The notes: generated from the sequence alone by a model not told the origin. A stretch of 64,000 nt of DNA from Kalaharituber pfeilii (GCA_015179045.1 WHUZ01000009.1:434001-498000), one strand, 5' to 3'. Positions 21,877-33,440 are shown, counted from the first letter of the stretch. Numbers and translations: made by a program.

Positions 21877-22200
21877 GTGATCACCCCTGTCAATAATTTC
21901 GAGAAACTCTCGAAAGACGTCTATCCCTCATGGGCCATCGAGGCCACACGCCAGCTCCGAAGACAAGAATTGCTTGAACTAGTGACTGGAGACAGCTCTC
22001 AGGAACCCTCCCATTCAGCAAATCCTGTCAAATGGCAAGACAAAACTGACAAAGTACTGGATTATATCATGGAAAATTGCGAGGAAAGAACCGCACCTAA
22101 TGGTAAGAGCGGCAACAACAGTTGCTCAGGCCTGGAGGATCCTCAAGGACACTTACGAAGGAAGAACTAGAACCGACCTCGCTGCGCTCAATGAAGTCAA
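21877..22200 (+). pseudogene. Ty1/copia gag fragment
   Basis: Reads NFEKLSKDVYPSWAIEATRQ, LRRQELLELVTGDSS, KWQDKTDKVLDYIMENCEE and, after frame changes, GRTRTDLAALNEVKICGSSW. This order (SWAxEATRxLRRxxLxxLVTG, KWxxxxDKxxDYI) matches copia Gag of the UBN2 type. Frameshifts near 22105-22150. Confidence 0.6.
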
Positions 22201-22751
22201 AATATGCGGTTCATCTTGGAGGTTATGAGCCCGGCTTTGTAACTCTGACTGCCTACCCAGCATGATTCTTCGCTTGCACTGAGCCATCACGTACAGTCCA
22301 CCTATATCTTCTGCAACCCCGCTTACTGGCTATTGTTTCTCGCATCTCGCAAAGTATTACGGCTTATGGTATATTATAAAGAGGGGGAATCCGTCTAGAG
22401 TCGTTGAAAGAGTTGCCGCCTCTTCTACGTGCATTGTTTAATAGCATATCCGCAAGTACAATACCGTATTAGCATTTACATCTGTAAAATGTAAACCTGA
22501 TACCCATCTTGAAGCTATGCCACATGGCATCCAATGTTTTCAGTTTGTTCTTTCACATGACAGTTTGTTCTTCCACATGATCGCAATCAATCGATGGCAC
22601 CAGAAGAGCCGACACCTTCGCAGTTGACAGATTGAAACTCCGTCGGTTCCCGAGCCAAAGAGAACAGAGCGAAGGTATACAGAGGAGACTAAACCTCTCG
22701 CAAAGATACATGAACACACGGAAGAGCGCAAGGCCAAGAGCTTACACAGAC
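22201..22751. other. no gene; short direct repeat at 22540-22582
   Basis: Spacer between the copia gag and LINE ORF1 remnants. CAGTTTGTTCTTTCACATGA is directly repeated with one change (CTTCCACATGA) about 22 bp apart. A phrase ATCAATCGAT(A/G)GCACCAGA occurs here (22587) and at 21817, which may mark ends of one decayed element. Confidence 0.5.
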
Positions 22752-23720
22752 TTGCAAAAGTATGGGATAATGAATGGGAGTGCTGCAGGAAATCATGCCT
22801 TCCTGGCCCCCCGAGGAGCTCCTCAGACAACTGGCAGTCTACGGTATGCTGAAAAGTCGGCGGTGCAAGACATCGTCCGCCTGCTGGCACAATCCTTTGC
22901 TGCCCTGGAGCAGCAGGTCGCCAAGCAGACCGCTCCCCCGGTGCAAACCCCACTACCCCACCCGCCAAGACGGCCTACCCCCGCCACCAAAAGTAAACGA
23001 ACCCAAAGAAGGAAGGCCCTAGTCTCGTGACCAGGAAGGCCCCACCATAGAACTGGTGGCCCCACCACTCCACTCGCACCAACTCCCCCACTCCGCGACA
23101 ACTAACTAATCCCTCTTGTCGTCGACCAGGACTCCGCTACCATCGCAAGAAAGCTCACCCCCGAGGAAATAATCAAGCAACATGGTGACCTTGTCGAACT
23201 ACTCATTCAGAGAGGGGCCGGAAGGGCCTCCCTCGTCTCACTCCGAATGAACGAGAAAGGAACCGTCATCATCACCACCCCTGACGGATACGCAGCTTCC
23301 GCCCTCCTCCCCCAAATCGCAGGCATGTTCTTGCTCCCCGGAATTATTGAGCGAGCAAGAGGATCATTGAGCGCGCTGCTTCCCATGACGAGCATCTTCC
23401 ACGGGTATACCGTACGTCTACCATCTCTGATCAGCTGAACTTAATGAGGTTGGCCTGACAATTCAAAATCGTTACCTGCATCGACTCCATCCGCTGTCGT
23501 TTCCTCCGGAGCAGCGCTGAGAGGGTTAAAACCAAGTCCTTAGGAACCAGAGTCGCCATTGTCGGGGGTATCCCCCATGGTCATAAGGTTCTCGCCCTCC
23601 TCCGCCTCATAAACCACGAGATCCGCGTGGTTTATGTTGACTCCATCTCCCTCTTCAAGCAGTGTGTCCGGTGCCTGCACTTCGGCCACCCCGCTCTGCA
23701 CTGACAAGCCGCGCTGCAAT
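22752..23720 (+). pseudogene. Tad1/I-like LINE ORF1 remnant
   Basis: The N-terminal part gives VRLLAQSFAALEQQVAKQTA and a Pro/Thr-rich linker; then LTPEEIIKQHGDLVELLIQR, GRASLVSLRMNEKGTVIITT and, after a shift, RVAIVGGIPHGHKVLALLRL; finally a zinc-knuckle-like CVRCLHFGHPALH. This is the layout of fungal Tad-like LINE ORF1 (coiled coil, RNA-binding region, CCHC). Frames change at least three times. The LINE at 60.1-63.1 kb carries the ORF2 functions; whether the two belonged to one family cannot be judged. Confidence 0.6.
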
Positions 23721-23949
23721 TAGAGACCCACCAGAACAATTCCAGTTTGGCAGAGGCTATTCAGAAGGAGAAGCCGACCTCCTATCCTCTCACATTAATC
23801 TTCCCCTATCAAAGCGAATAAGACGTAGTTTGATAATAGGAGACTGCGTTCCTACTCGGAGAATGTGCAATCGAATGATATAGGTTAATCTACGACACTC
23901 CACGACAGTCGAGTATTGAAAAGATGAGAAAAAAAAAAAATAACCTAAG

Positions 23950-24075
23950 CAATACCTCCGAAGTCGAAATTGGAAAATCGCAAAGCATGGGAGGATAAAG
24001 CTCTTGCAAAAGAGGCTACTGGTGTCAACCCTTTAACCTGCGAGAAGGGAAAGACAATGGAGAAATAGGAGGAGA
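23950..24075 (+). pseudogene. Harbinger-associated SANT/Myb-like fragment, copy 1
   Basis: RKAWEDKALAKEATGVNPLT followed by CEKGKTMEK and a stop. The same VN(P/T)LTCEKGKTMEK stretch starts the larger copy at 25369. Ends where copia RNase H sequence begins at 24077, a chimaeric join. Confidence 0.55.
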
Positions 24076-24076
24076 T

Positions 24077-24330
24077 ATCGATTACCTATATTGACAATAA
24101 CGGAGCTATGGATTTAGCAAAGAATCCAAGGCATCATGATAGGACCAAGCACATTGCCATTAGGCGTCACTTTATCCGTGAAGCCATCGATCAAGGAGCC
24201 GTGATATTGAAACGTATATCTATCTTCTGAGACGAATATAGCCGATGTTTTGACGAAACCGCTTGCACGAATCGCTCATGAACAGCATACACACGCAATG
24301 GGTTTACAGGGAAAGTTGAGGGAGTAGGAT
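24077..24330 (+). pseudogene. Copia RNase H C-terminal fragment
   Basis: ITYIDNNGAMDLAKNPRHHD then RTKHIAIRRHFIREAIDQGA is the conserved copia RNase H segment; the N-terminal half is missing. After the stop at about 24230 the typical element tail (DVFTKPLAR-type, here out of frame) can be traced to about 24290. Confidence 0.75.
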
Positions 24331-24419
24331 TTTCATTGAGTTTAATCATGTTGATTCTCAGTCGAATTGAACTGTTGAAGTTATACAAGGATATGTACTA
24401 CGTTGATATATCAAATTTT

Positions 24420-24716
24420 TGGATATGCACTATGAGTTCTGAGTCTGAAAGGGGCCTGGAATTCCAGAACCGACTACAAAGAGCAAAAACGACGAGATAT
24501 TACTTAAACATTATGAAAGAGGAGGCTGCAACTTATACTGCAAGAGCAAAACAATTGCAAACAAAAGAGGAGGAAAGACATATAACACTGTTGGAAGAGC
24601 AGGAAAAACCTACAAAGCAGTTGGAGAATTTGTGCGAATGTATAGAACAGAAGAAGGTAGTACAGGACAATCTACAACTGTCACGTTCCGGAAGGAGGGT
24701 AGTTCTGTACGACTAA
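24420..24716 (+). pseudogene. Coiled-coil fragment paralogous to 26447-26667
   Basis: Contains ARAKQLQTKEEERHITLLEE; the copy at 26447 reads AKGRQLQTKEEERHVTLLEE. Charged, heptad-like, probably the C-terminus of a Harbinger-associated protein. Two copies bracket the Harbinger remnants at 25.1-26.4 kb. Confidence 0.5.
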
Positions 24717-25129
24717 CTGGCTATGGCCTTGCCAATGGGTACGATGGTGGCGGCGGACTACGGCGGCGGTTCGGCGGCAGCAGTTCAAATCACACCATTA
24801 TCCAAACTCAACATAGAGAGGATGGGAAGTCAACTGGCTCTATTTGCAGGGTCCTGGCACAACGACAAGAAAGGGTCAGCAGCCAGCCAGACTGACTGAA
24901 AGAAATGCTTTTTTTCAGTAACCGTGGTTCTGACAAACTCAGAAAAATCAATTGTACGTACACACAGACCCCGTACACACAGACCCCATGCCATACGAAG
25001 ACTCTATTCTATACGAGAACGCCACTGCCCATTCAGTTACAGGGCAAGAGAACGCGCCTACAATGGAGAGGATGCTAAATTCACCCCATTCCGATGAGTC
25101 TAACAGGTCGCCAACTCCTTTATCGTGGA

Positions 25130-25345
25130 GTAACTCAGAACCTGAAGACCCCAGCCGGAACCTGAAGATTCCCAGCCGGAACCTGAGGACTTCCAGCCAG
25201 AACCTGAGGACTTCCAGCCGGAACTTGAAGACTCCCAGAAATCTGCACCTGAAGACTCCCAGCAACCTGCACCTGAAGAATCCGAGCAATCTGTCCCTGA
25301 GTCAAAGGAGCGGCAGCAAGGTCTAATTGACAGTCATGGAAGGAC
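25130..25345 (+). repeat. 24-bp acidic-proline coding repeat (EPEDxQP)
   Basis: In one frame this reads EPEDSQPEPEDFQPEPEDFQ and continues PELEDSQ, APEDSQQPAPEESEQ. The DNA unit is about 24 bp (CCAGCCGGAACCTGAGGACTT) with about six to seven diverging copies. It probably is a low-complexity segment of the SANT-like protein directly downstream, now out of frame with it. Confidence 0.6.
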
Positions 25346-25368
25346 TGAGCTTTAGTCAAGAGAGTTAC

Positions 25369-25799
25369 GGGTGTTAATACGTTAACTTGTGAGAAGGGAA
25401 AAACTATGGAAAAATGGGAAATGGTGTCTGCAAACCTCAAAAAGTGGAAGTATCCGGCCGGCAAAGGCATTCGAAGACAGGTTCTATAAATTGCTGGCTG
25501 AGCATCGAAAGAACAATCTGAAGTCACTGCAAAAGACCGGTACCAATGAAGAGATTTCCGACTTCCTGTATGAGATGGAAAATCTTAGCAGTCTTGCAGA
25601 ATTACAGTCTCGAAACCCAATTCTACGGGCAGAAGCCAAAGATCGTACACAAAGATTAAATAAAGAAGGCAAAATGATAAGACAATACGCTCTGGAGTCA
25701 ATGTCTGTGGTGGGTTCTACATCTAGAGGGGGGTCTGCAACTCCGGAACTGAGTGTAGGTAACGAAAACGAAGCGATGTTAACAGTATCTTGGAGATAA
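25369..25799 (+). pseudogene. SANT/Myb-like protein of a Harbinger element, copy 2
   Basis: VNTLTCEKGKTMEKWEMVSA then, after a frame change near 25440, AKAFEDRFYKLLAEHRKNNL and FLYEMENLSSLAELQSRNPI. The order (KGKT..WE.V...L, then a DRF..LL..HR helix) fits the Myb/SANT-like DNA-binding companion protein of PIF/Harbinger elements in fungi. One frameshift. The DDE transposase remnant lies 160 bp downstream. Confidence 0.6.
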
Positions 25800-25962
25800 T
25801 GAGGGATTTTGCAACACTGTACGTAACCTCATAGGGTGGAATTCAAGTCAACAAGGATAAAATGAAGAGAGCCCAAACTGTACGAGAACTGTCTAGAACC
25901 GCAGATCAGCTAATTTAGAACTCCACGTAACACTGGAACCTCACTTCATCATCAATTTCAAT

Positions 25963-26440
25963 ATGGATACCCAAGTTGAACGCCAACACAAACGCCAGTT
26001 TGCTCTTCTTGGATTGATGCTACTGGGGTATTTTCAAGCAATACTCCTAAACTTGAACAGCGTCGCAATAAATGTGGCTACTGTGACTTCTCGTTACCGA
26101 CCTCCGATACAATATGAGCAGCATTCATGGACACTATTATCGACCGTTTGGGACGATATCATGACAATCTCCTTTGGGACTCAGAGTGATTAACACTCGC
26201 CTAATGCGGCATTATGAGGCAGCTATTGAGATGGGGACTCGCGGTACCGCTGCTCGAGGTATCCATGGGATCTGGGGATCTATTGATGGGACCGTTCGAC
26301 CAGTAGCACTTCCATCTATAGATCAGTGGGAATATTATTTAGGACATAAAGTATACCATGGCATCAAGTATCAGTCTATTGTGACACCAGATGGGCTTAT
26401 TAGCAGCCTACATGAACCTTCTCCTGCATCTGATGGTGAC
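25963..26440 (+). pseudogene. PIF/Harbinger DDE transposase, N-terminal fragment
   Basis: The first frame (MDTQVERQHKRQFALLGLML) covers the N-terminal region; a second frame overlapping by about 20 bases gives GIWGSIDGTVRPVALPSIDQ, EYYLGHKVYHGIKYQSIVTP and DGLISSLHEP. This is the DDE_Tnp_4 core up to the first catalytic Asp (SIDGT) and the HGIKxQxVVTPDGLI block. It ends before the second Asp (normally GRRHD), where the coiled-coil fragment begins, so it is truncated and inactive. Confidence 0.82.
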
Positions 26441-26446
26441 TAAAAG

Positions 26447-26667
26447 ATGTGGAAAGAAAGTGGCATTGAGGCAAAGTTTAATCCCTATAAAAGACTTACA
26501 GAAAAGGCTGAAACTTATAATGCAAAAGGAAGGCAATTGCAAACAAAAGAGGAAGAGAGACATGTAACATTACTGGAAGAGCAGAAAAAAGCACAAAGCT
26601 GTTGGAGAATTTGTGTGAAACGTTTAGACCAACAGCAGAAGGCAGTACAGGAAAATCTAGAGTAGCA
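26447..26667 (+). pseudogene. Coiled-coil fragment, second copy
   Basis: Paralogue of 24420-24716 (shared core QLQTKEEERH(I/V)TLLEEQ). It begins directly after the truncated Harbinger transposase. Confidence 0.5.
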
Positions 26668-26827
26668 ACAAAATATCGCACAGGAGAGACAGGAATATAT
26701 GCATTTGTTTAGGCAGTTTTAGCTAGGCATTAAGTATATCAGTCATGAAAATACTCTTGTAGACTTGGTGTAAAAATTAGTTATTCATATATCTTCAATA
26801 ATATCACCCTCGCATTTTCGAAGTATT

Positions 26828-27016
26828 GTGAAATTTGCGAACGATGAAGGTTGGGAGATCGAAGAACATTCGGTGGAAGAACAACTGCAACAGGAACAAG
26901 AAGCAGTCACCCCAGCTCAACCTCAAGAAGAAGGAAACGAAGAATCGCCAGAAAACGACACCTCAGAAGAAGATGAACCGAAATCACCAGCCGACATAGA
27001 TGACAGAAATGACTAA
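26828..27016 (+). pseudogene. Acidic linker fragment, possibly copia
   Basis: KFANDEGWEIEEHSVEEQLQ followed by a Glu/Pro-rich stretch. Copia polyproteins carry an acidic linker of this type after integrase (RDVKF...), which is why I place it there. Directly upstream of a copia gag start. Confidence 0.35.
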
Positions 27017-27026
27017 AACGCCGGGA

Positions 27027-28434
27027 ATGACAATCCAGTCAATCCCAAAATTAGACTTAAAACTCAGAGGGCAAGATAACTACGTCGGATAGATTAAAAA
27101 CATACGGCGAGTACTACGCTTGTACAAGATACGAAAGAAAAGTTTCTGGCATGTAGTGACAGACGAAATAGACAACAAAGGAATAATCAAAGCAGAAGAT
27201 GGAACTGTCAGCGACCTCACGGACGAGGACATGTGGGAAACAGCCAACGGCTTCGCTATGCTGACCATGTGCGAAGACGAAGTGAAACCACTGATCAAAC
27301 TCTGCGACACAGCGACCGAAGCATATAAAATGCTAACTGCAAAATACGAGGGCAAAACCATAACAGACCTAGGAGCCGTGCTGGGACACATACTAAAGTA
27401 CGACTTCGATGACCGAAAAGCTACTATTTCCGAGCACGTCACAGAATCCGAAAGGAGATGGAACTACCTAAGATCAACAATAGCCAACGCGTCGTTCGAC
27501 CAAGCTGACTCTGACATGGTTGAGTTTGGGGAATTAACCAAGAAAATGGCATACAATGACCGAAATTGAGAAAGAGCTGGAACAATGGGTGGAATTAGAA
27601 AAGAAAGATCAATCCTCCTGTCTGCTGGGAATGGAATGGTATTGGTATAAGGATTCAGTAGTACTAACTCAAATATGCTTGATAGAACGGATGGCAGCAG
27701 CACTTGGAGTGCATGGAGAAAGGCATTCAGTACCTTCAAACGCGGAAAGCTACGCCGAAAATCCCGACGACGAACCAACTGACAAGAAGAAGTACCCACA
27801 GGTGGTCGGAAGCCTCCTGTATATAGCATGGATGACTCGGCCAGACATCACTCTGGCTGTGAACCTACTAGGGAGGAGAGTCCAGACCCCCTCCCAGAAG
27901 AACATACATATGGCACTGGAGGTCTTGGAGTATTTATGCTCAAGCAAATGCACTGGAATACGTATCTCTACCACAACTACAACCAAGATCGAGATAGTGG
28001 CAGATGCCGTACTCAGGGGAGAAGGCAAAAGCGACCATGGAGGTAATAGCTCTTCTAGGAGGCCAAATAGTATTCTGGTACAGCAAGAGACAGAGGGTGG
28101 CGAGCACAGGGAACGCGGAGGCCAAGTACATCACAGCGGCGGAAGGAGCGAAGGATGCAGCCTGGATGCGGCAACTTCTGAACGAATAGGGAATTTCGGA
28201 AGTACTCACCATATATACCGACAACGAGGCCACCGAGAAGCTGGCACAGAACAGGTCATACCATTCGCGCACCTGACCGATACCACTTTATTCGGGACCA
28301 AGAGGGGCTTGCTGAAAGTCAAGGGGGTGCGAGGGCAAGCAAACTTAGCCGACCCCATAACGAAACTCCTACCAAAGCCAGCGATGGTGGAATGGAAAAA
28401 GCGCCTGCGGATAACGAATAGGACTCTTGGATAA
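27027..28434 (+). pseudogene. Internally deleted Ty1/copia element, copy A (gag joined to RT end/RNase H)
   Basis: Gag begins at 27027 (MTIQSIPKLDLKLRGQDNYV, then a stop) and runs to about 27600 (MLTAKYEGKTITDLGAVLGH, ERRWNYLRSTIANASFDQAD). It then passes straight to the end of RT (LLGMEWYWYKDSVVLTQICL, VVGSLLYIAWMTRPDITLAV) and RNase H (GGQIVFWYSKRQRVASTGNA). Protease, integrase and most of RT are absent; the junction lies near 27615. RNase H carries frameshifts near 28010 and a stop at 28188. Unit B (36767-37765) has the same junction, so the deletion is older than the duplication. Confidence 0.85.
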
Positions 28435-28541
28435 ACTGGGGATCGGAAAGCGAGCCGAACGTAGCCTTAGAAGAAACTTCTTGCTGGTGTAGATGATAAA
28501 ATGGCAAAAACCTTAGACAGGGAATTCAGAGGTGGAGAGAG

Positions 28542-28780
28542 TGTTGGGGAAGAAGAACTCTGAATCCGGTAAAAAACTACAGAAATTGCACTAATCCAAG
28601 AAGGGGCAAAAAAACGGTACACTCCCATCCTGTTCGGACCCGAGCTGACGAGAAAAATGGTAATGAAGGAAGTCTATAAAAGATTTTGGAATCCTGTATG
28701 CAAATAGAGTTAACTAGATAGTAGAGCTCCCAAGATCACTGAGCGAGCAAATAAACTATTCTTCCATATAAAAGAACTTT
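28542..28780 (+). repeat. Probable 3' LTR of copia copy A (truncated)
   Basis: Begins TGTTGGGGAAGAAGAACTCT directly after a purine tract (AGAGGTGGAGAGAG), the expected polypurine tract/LTR border. It contains a TATA-like TATAAAAG (28675) and AATAAA (28750). The terminal CA is not clear: homology to unit C starts at 28781, so the LTR seems cut there. Confidence 0.55.
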
Positions 28781-29884
28781 ATGTTTATCCTCTCCTGCCC
28801 ATTGGTACATTATTATATCCTACGCTTCCATTTTTCATTTCATGTCCCATGTATTTTTTTCCCCCGGTATGTAATGTATCTTATCTATCTACACTGGGGT
28901 TTCTTCTCACGCTCACTTATACTTACCTTCCCCCTCCTTCAACCCCTTCCATTATCTTGTATCTCATCTTGGTCAGAATCGCATGTATATGTAAACCATT
29001 ACATAAATAAAAAAGGCGATTTTTATTACAAAAGAAATTTCGATATATACGTCACTACTACTACCAAACCATTATTAAGAATATATACTTATACTGCCGG
29101 CGGGGTGTGGTTAGGTAGGTAGATGACAGGATGGACGGAGGAGGTGTTGCCCACGAATGCAGGTAACCAATGCCCCAACGCCGTTTACCCTGCACCTGCT
29201 AACCCGCCCTATCTACAACAATACTACCCCCTCTGAGTACTGTCCTCTCTCCTGACGACGGCAGGACTTCCATTCTACATGCCGTCGTCCCCTCTCTTGT
29301 CCCTCCAACCCTCTTTTAAGCCCCCCCTTTGCGCCCCCATATACCAAAGGCTCGCTATCATATACTTTGGGGCTACATTGTGCCAGACTAACTCATAATC
29401 CCCTTCTTCTATTCATACACTACATATGGATAACTAAATACTCAATGTGTTCATGTAGCATATTGTATATAGTCCCCCCCCCACCTCCCGGTTACTTTGC
29501 TACTGTATTCATCTCACCCCCCCCCTAGATACATATTTAGCTCCCCGCACCTTCTATGTCGCGCAACTTTAACTGAACCGGAACTCTGTGGGAATATGTA
29601 CAAAATTCTAGCTATAAATAAAGAAAAACGTGAGAACCCCCACCCACCCTCTTCAGCCATCCGGCAATAAACAAAAGGCCCAAGCGAATACTCTCTCCGG
29701 TGAATTGTAAAGAGTTATACTGAGTTATTCGGGTATATATATGAATCATGAGAAATGGAACAACAACGCAGAATCAAAGCATGGATACTTGAATAAACAT
29801 AAACAAAACAATCTGGAAAAGAAGTAATAGCGCCATAACAAATGCCTGTAGAAAAGCTTTCCTAATCCGTAGTGTTCTGACACT
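28781..29884. other. Conserved 3' flank of NLR A
   Basis: About 1.1 kb shared at high identity with 38099-39208 and 49374-50487. It holds pyrimidine-rich and C-run tracts (29470-29525) that vary in length between units. No coding region. It contains the 3' end region of the minus-strand NLR gene. Confidence 0.7.
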
Positions 29885-32800
29885 CTATTGTGTTAACTTC
29901 AGAGCTGCCTGACAATTTTCCACACCCTTCAAACTCTCAAGAGTATCTGGATGATCGGCGCCCAGTGCCTTTTCGCTTCCTGCAAATGCCCGCTGATATA
30001 GCTCTAGTGCCTGACTATATTTCTCTTGATTTTCATATAGCACTGCCATATTGTGGACAGTTCGAAGGATGTCTGGATGGTCTGTGCCCAGTGATTTTTC
30101 ATACCCTGCTAATGCCCGCTGATACAGTTCTAGTGCCTGGCTATATTTCCCTTGATTTTTATATACTATTGCCATGCTTCCGACAGTATTAAGGGTGCTT
30201 GGATGGTCAGCACCCAGTGATTTTTCTTTTCCTACTAATACCCGCTGACACAGCTGTAGTGCCTGGCTGTATTTCCCTTGAATGCCATATACTGTTGCCA
30301 TGTTTTGGACAGTTTGAAGGGTGCTTGGATGGTCAGCACCCAGTGATTTTTCTTTTCCTACTAATGCTCGCTGATACAGTTCCAGTGCCTGGCTATATTT
30401 CCCTTGCGTTCGATATACTATTGCCATGTTTTGGACAGTTTGAAGGGTGCTTGGATGGTCAGCACCCAGTGATTTTTCATACCCTGCTAATGCCCGCTGA
30501 TACAGCTGTAGTGCCTGGCTAGATTTCCCTTGATTTTGATATACCAGTGCCATGTTATGGACAGTATCAAGGGTGCTTGGATGGTCAGCACCCAGTGAAT
30601 TTCCGCACCCTGCTAATGCCCGCTGATACAGTTCCAGTGCCTGGCTATATTTCCCTTGCTTTTCATATACTAGTGCCACGCAGATGATAGTATTAAGGGT
30701 GTTTGAGTGGTCAGGACCTAGAGATTTTTCCCTCCATTCTAATACTTGCTGATACAACTTCAGTGCCTGGTTATATTTCCCTTGACGGTAATATACTCCT
30801 GCCATGTAATACATGGTATCCAGAGTTTTCGAGTGGTTTGTGCCAAACAACTTCTTGTTTGCAGCCAATAGAGTTGTACCTATTTCTTCTGCCTTTCCAT
30901 AATGACCGTGCTCTTCGTAGGTCCTGCGGAGAGTTTCCAAGGCTGCCAGTGACTCCTCCTTTTCCAATGGTAGATACTTCATTTGCCTTTCTGCGGCAAA
31001 AAGATGTGGCAAGTTTCGCCGCTCAAAGATCCAGTCACTGACCTCACGATTTCTGCCTTTGGGAACAGCGATTCCAGATGCGACCACAAGGAAAGCTTCA
31101 ACAGCATATTTTTGATATTCGTCGGGCTCCATCTCCAGTTTCCATAGAATGCAAAGGTGAACTAGTGGGTGGATATTGAAACTATCGTATGTCTCCATCC
31201 GCTTAGCAATCGAGTATGAGAAGAGCAGGTGGATTGAGTCTGTCAGGCTTGTATCTATAATGATGTATAAGTACAAATTTTATGTTTCTAAAAATATACG
31301 ATTGCCTACCATTCGTAGCTAATTTCATTCCTCGCCTCAAAAACTCCTCGCATATATCATTATCAAGAAACGCACATAATGACAACAGCTTTGCAGCTTT
31401 CGGATTTTGGTTCTTGATTGCATTAAATGACAACTCCCATGTAGCAAAGACAGATCTATCATCCTTTCCCACTTTCCATTTCCTGCTCAAAAGGTGATTG
31501 AAATTTGTCTTATACTCTCTGAGATAATGACTGAATAAACATTGCTGAACGCTGATATACGCCCCAGCCTGAGCTATGGCAAGGGGAAGGCAACCGAGGT
31601 TTTGCACAATTGCGACTACTGCTGCTGCTTCCTCAAGTTTGCGCTCTATATTTGGATTAATTAATGAACTATATTTAGGTACATTATTCACTTACCCTCA
31701 GGAGCGAGCTTTTCCAAATCTAGCCTTGCGCTGGTCAAAAGTAACTTTTCCGCTTCATTGTTCTGCATTTGATATACCTCTAAACCCCTTCGGCCCTGCA
31801 TACTCTCACGTCTTCTGCTGGTAATGATTATAGTCCCAAAGTCACATGAAGGAATGTAATCATTTATGTCGAAAGATTCCAGGTCATCGAGGTTGTCAAA
31901 CACAAGTAGCCATTTGTTGTTCTGTTTGGCAGTTAACCATTTCTTTACAGCTTTGATAACATGTTGCTCTTCTTCTGGTTTTTCTGTACTAAAAAGTCCC
32001 GCCGAGTCGAGCTTTCCTACCATACTAAGGAGATTGCCGATATGTTTGTAGTCCGGCTCATCTAAGAGTGAGGCATGATGTTCAATTAATTGCTCCATAA
32101 TTTGAATAAAACTGGTTTTTGTTGTCTGCTCGCTAGCTGCATTGATCCAAAAAGCCGATGAGTAGTCTTTGCGATGGTGATAAACATATTCCAATGCAAT
32201 CTGTGTCTTCCCCATACCCCCCATCCCATGAAGCACTACTTGGGTAATATCCATTGCATCCCTGCCTTCACCTATCTCAAGTGCTAGCTGCTCGAGGAGG
32301 TATTCCCTTCCAACAAAATCAGGATTCCGCCGAACATGGGAAATGTTGATGGGAACATTGAAAGATAAACTAAGCCGTGTCTTGGGTATGGTTTGAGTCT
32401 GGAGTACACTGGTAGGAGTGGAATCGGGTGGTAATACGTTGAAGAGGCCATCTATATACTCCTTCAGCTGGTCTATCAGTTCGTTACAATTTGCCTTGTC
32501 CATGCCAGCCCAACGCAGCTTGCGATAGATAGACAGAGACTGCTGTACTTTCTGTGCAGCATTACTCAGGGAGGCAATCTCTTCTTGTAGACCTGGAAGC
32601 AATTGTGTACTGGTGAGGGTCTTTGGGTTTTCCAAAAGACAGAGATCACTATGGTTCAGAGTAAGTCCTGAAAGCTGAGGGCTCGGGCTTGTAGCCTGAC
32701 TAGTGTTTGCTGGATTTGGAGATTTGGAACGGGACCTAGGGAACAGTTTGCTGACCCCAAGACGGTCACGTATTCTCTTCTTGTCATTCGATTCAGGCTC

Positions 32801-33130
32801 GATTTGATATTTTGATTGCAACTCGGCGATCTTGGTAAACACATAAACAATCCTCGCTAGGCCAGCTGCTGCATATCTATACCGCTCGTCATTAGGATCA
32901 AGATGTTGGAGTTGCTTGCTGGAGGTGTTGCCAGTGTCCAGTCCCCAAGCTTGCTCCCACCGCTTCAGTCGAAGCCCTTCCGTCCGGAGACTATGCAATA
33001 TGGAGTCATGGGTATAGCCGACTTCTTTCACTCCAGAATAAATGTCGGCACACTCTCGAGCGACTTGGGCCAGTTGTAGCGTCAGTCCAGCAAGTCCGGC
33101 CAGTCCGGCAGCAGAGGCTGCTAATTCCAT
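29885..33130 (-). CDS. NLR A: HeLo-like, NB-ARC, TPR receptor
   Basis: Three exons, 33130-31696, 31645-31310 and 31254-29885, joined in frame to 1046 aa; introns are 50 and 55 nt. The N-terminus (ELAASAAGLAGLAGLTLQLA ... HSLRTEGLRLKRWEQAWGL) matches the HeLo/HeLo-like membrane-acting domain of fungal incompatibility proteins. The NB-ARC region has the P-loop GMGGMGKT (302-309), Walker B WLLVFDNLDD (about 407-416), TIIITSR and, in exon 2, GCLPLAIAQAG. Exon 3 holds eight TPR units of 42 aa (QGKYSQALELYQRALAG, then SLGADHPSTLxTVxNMAxVY). The repeats are almost identical to one another. Expected role: a cytosolic sensor whose TPR domain recognises a ligand and whose NB-ARC oligomerises to trigger HeLo-mediated cell death. 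Start chosen at the second Met of the frame (MELAAS), conserved in all three copies. Confidence 0.9.
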
Positions 33131-33438
33131 GTTGTTGAGGAGATTAAACAAGCTAAAAAAAAAAAATACACATGATGGTCAGTCTCGCCATGGTTGAGGG
33201 GGAATTCAGGGTGGGTTTATTACTTGATCTGTCAGAATTGAAAGGCAGCTCTTCTTATCGCGAGCTCAAGCGGGTCGGAGACTTAGTCTGAAGCTCTTTA
33301 CTAGAACTTGAATCGGAAACTTGGGATTTCACCGTACGCTTGCGAGGTGTACACGGATTATCGCGACAGCAAAACTCTTGAGATGGAATATGTTGAGAGG
33401 AAGGCTATGGGCGCACTGGATTGGGGGCCGCATCGTGC
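33131..33438. promoter_or_regulatory. Conserved 5' flank of NLR A
   Basis: Shared with the 5' flanks of B and C. It starts with an A-run on the plus strand (pyrimidine tract on the gene strand) of slightly different length in each copy, close to the start codon. Homology to B and C ends at 33438 where the terminal motif begins. Promoter function is inferred from position only. Confidence 0.5.
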
Positions 33439-33440
33439 GC

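Noticed and set aside
22823..23395. Minus-strand frames opposite LINE ORF1
   Set aside because: The plus strand carries the zinc-knuckle and RNA-binding type motifs in order; the minus frames are shadows.
29890..31041. Long plus-strand open frames opposite the NLR TPR exons (also 39262-40001 and 50493-51656)
   Set aside because: They are antisense shadows of 126-bp TPR repeats, which keep any frame open because the period is divisible by three. Their repeated PADT(A/V)(L/V)VPGYISL text has no family resemblance.
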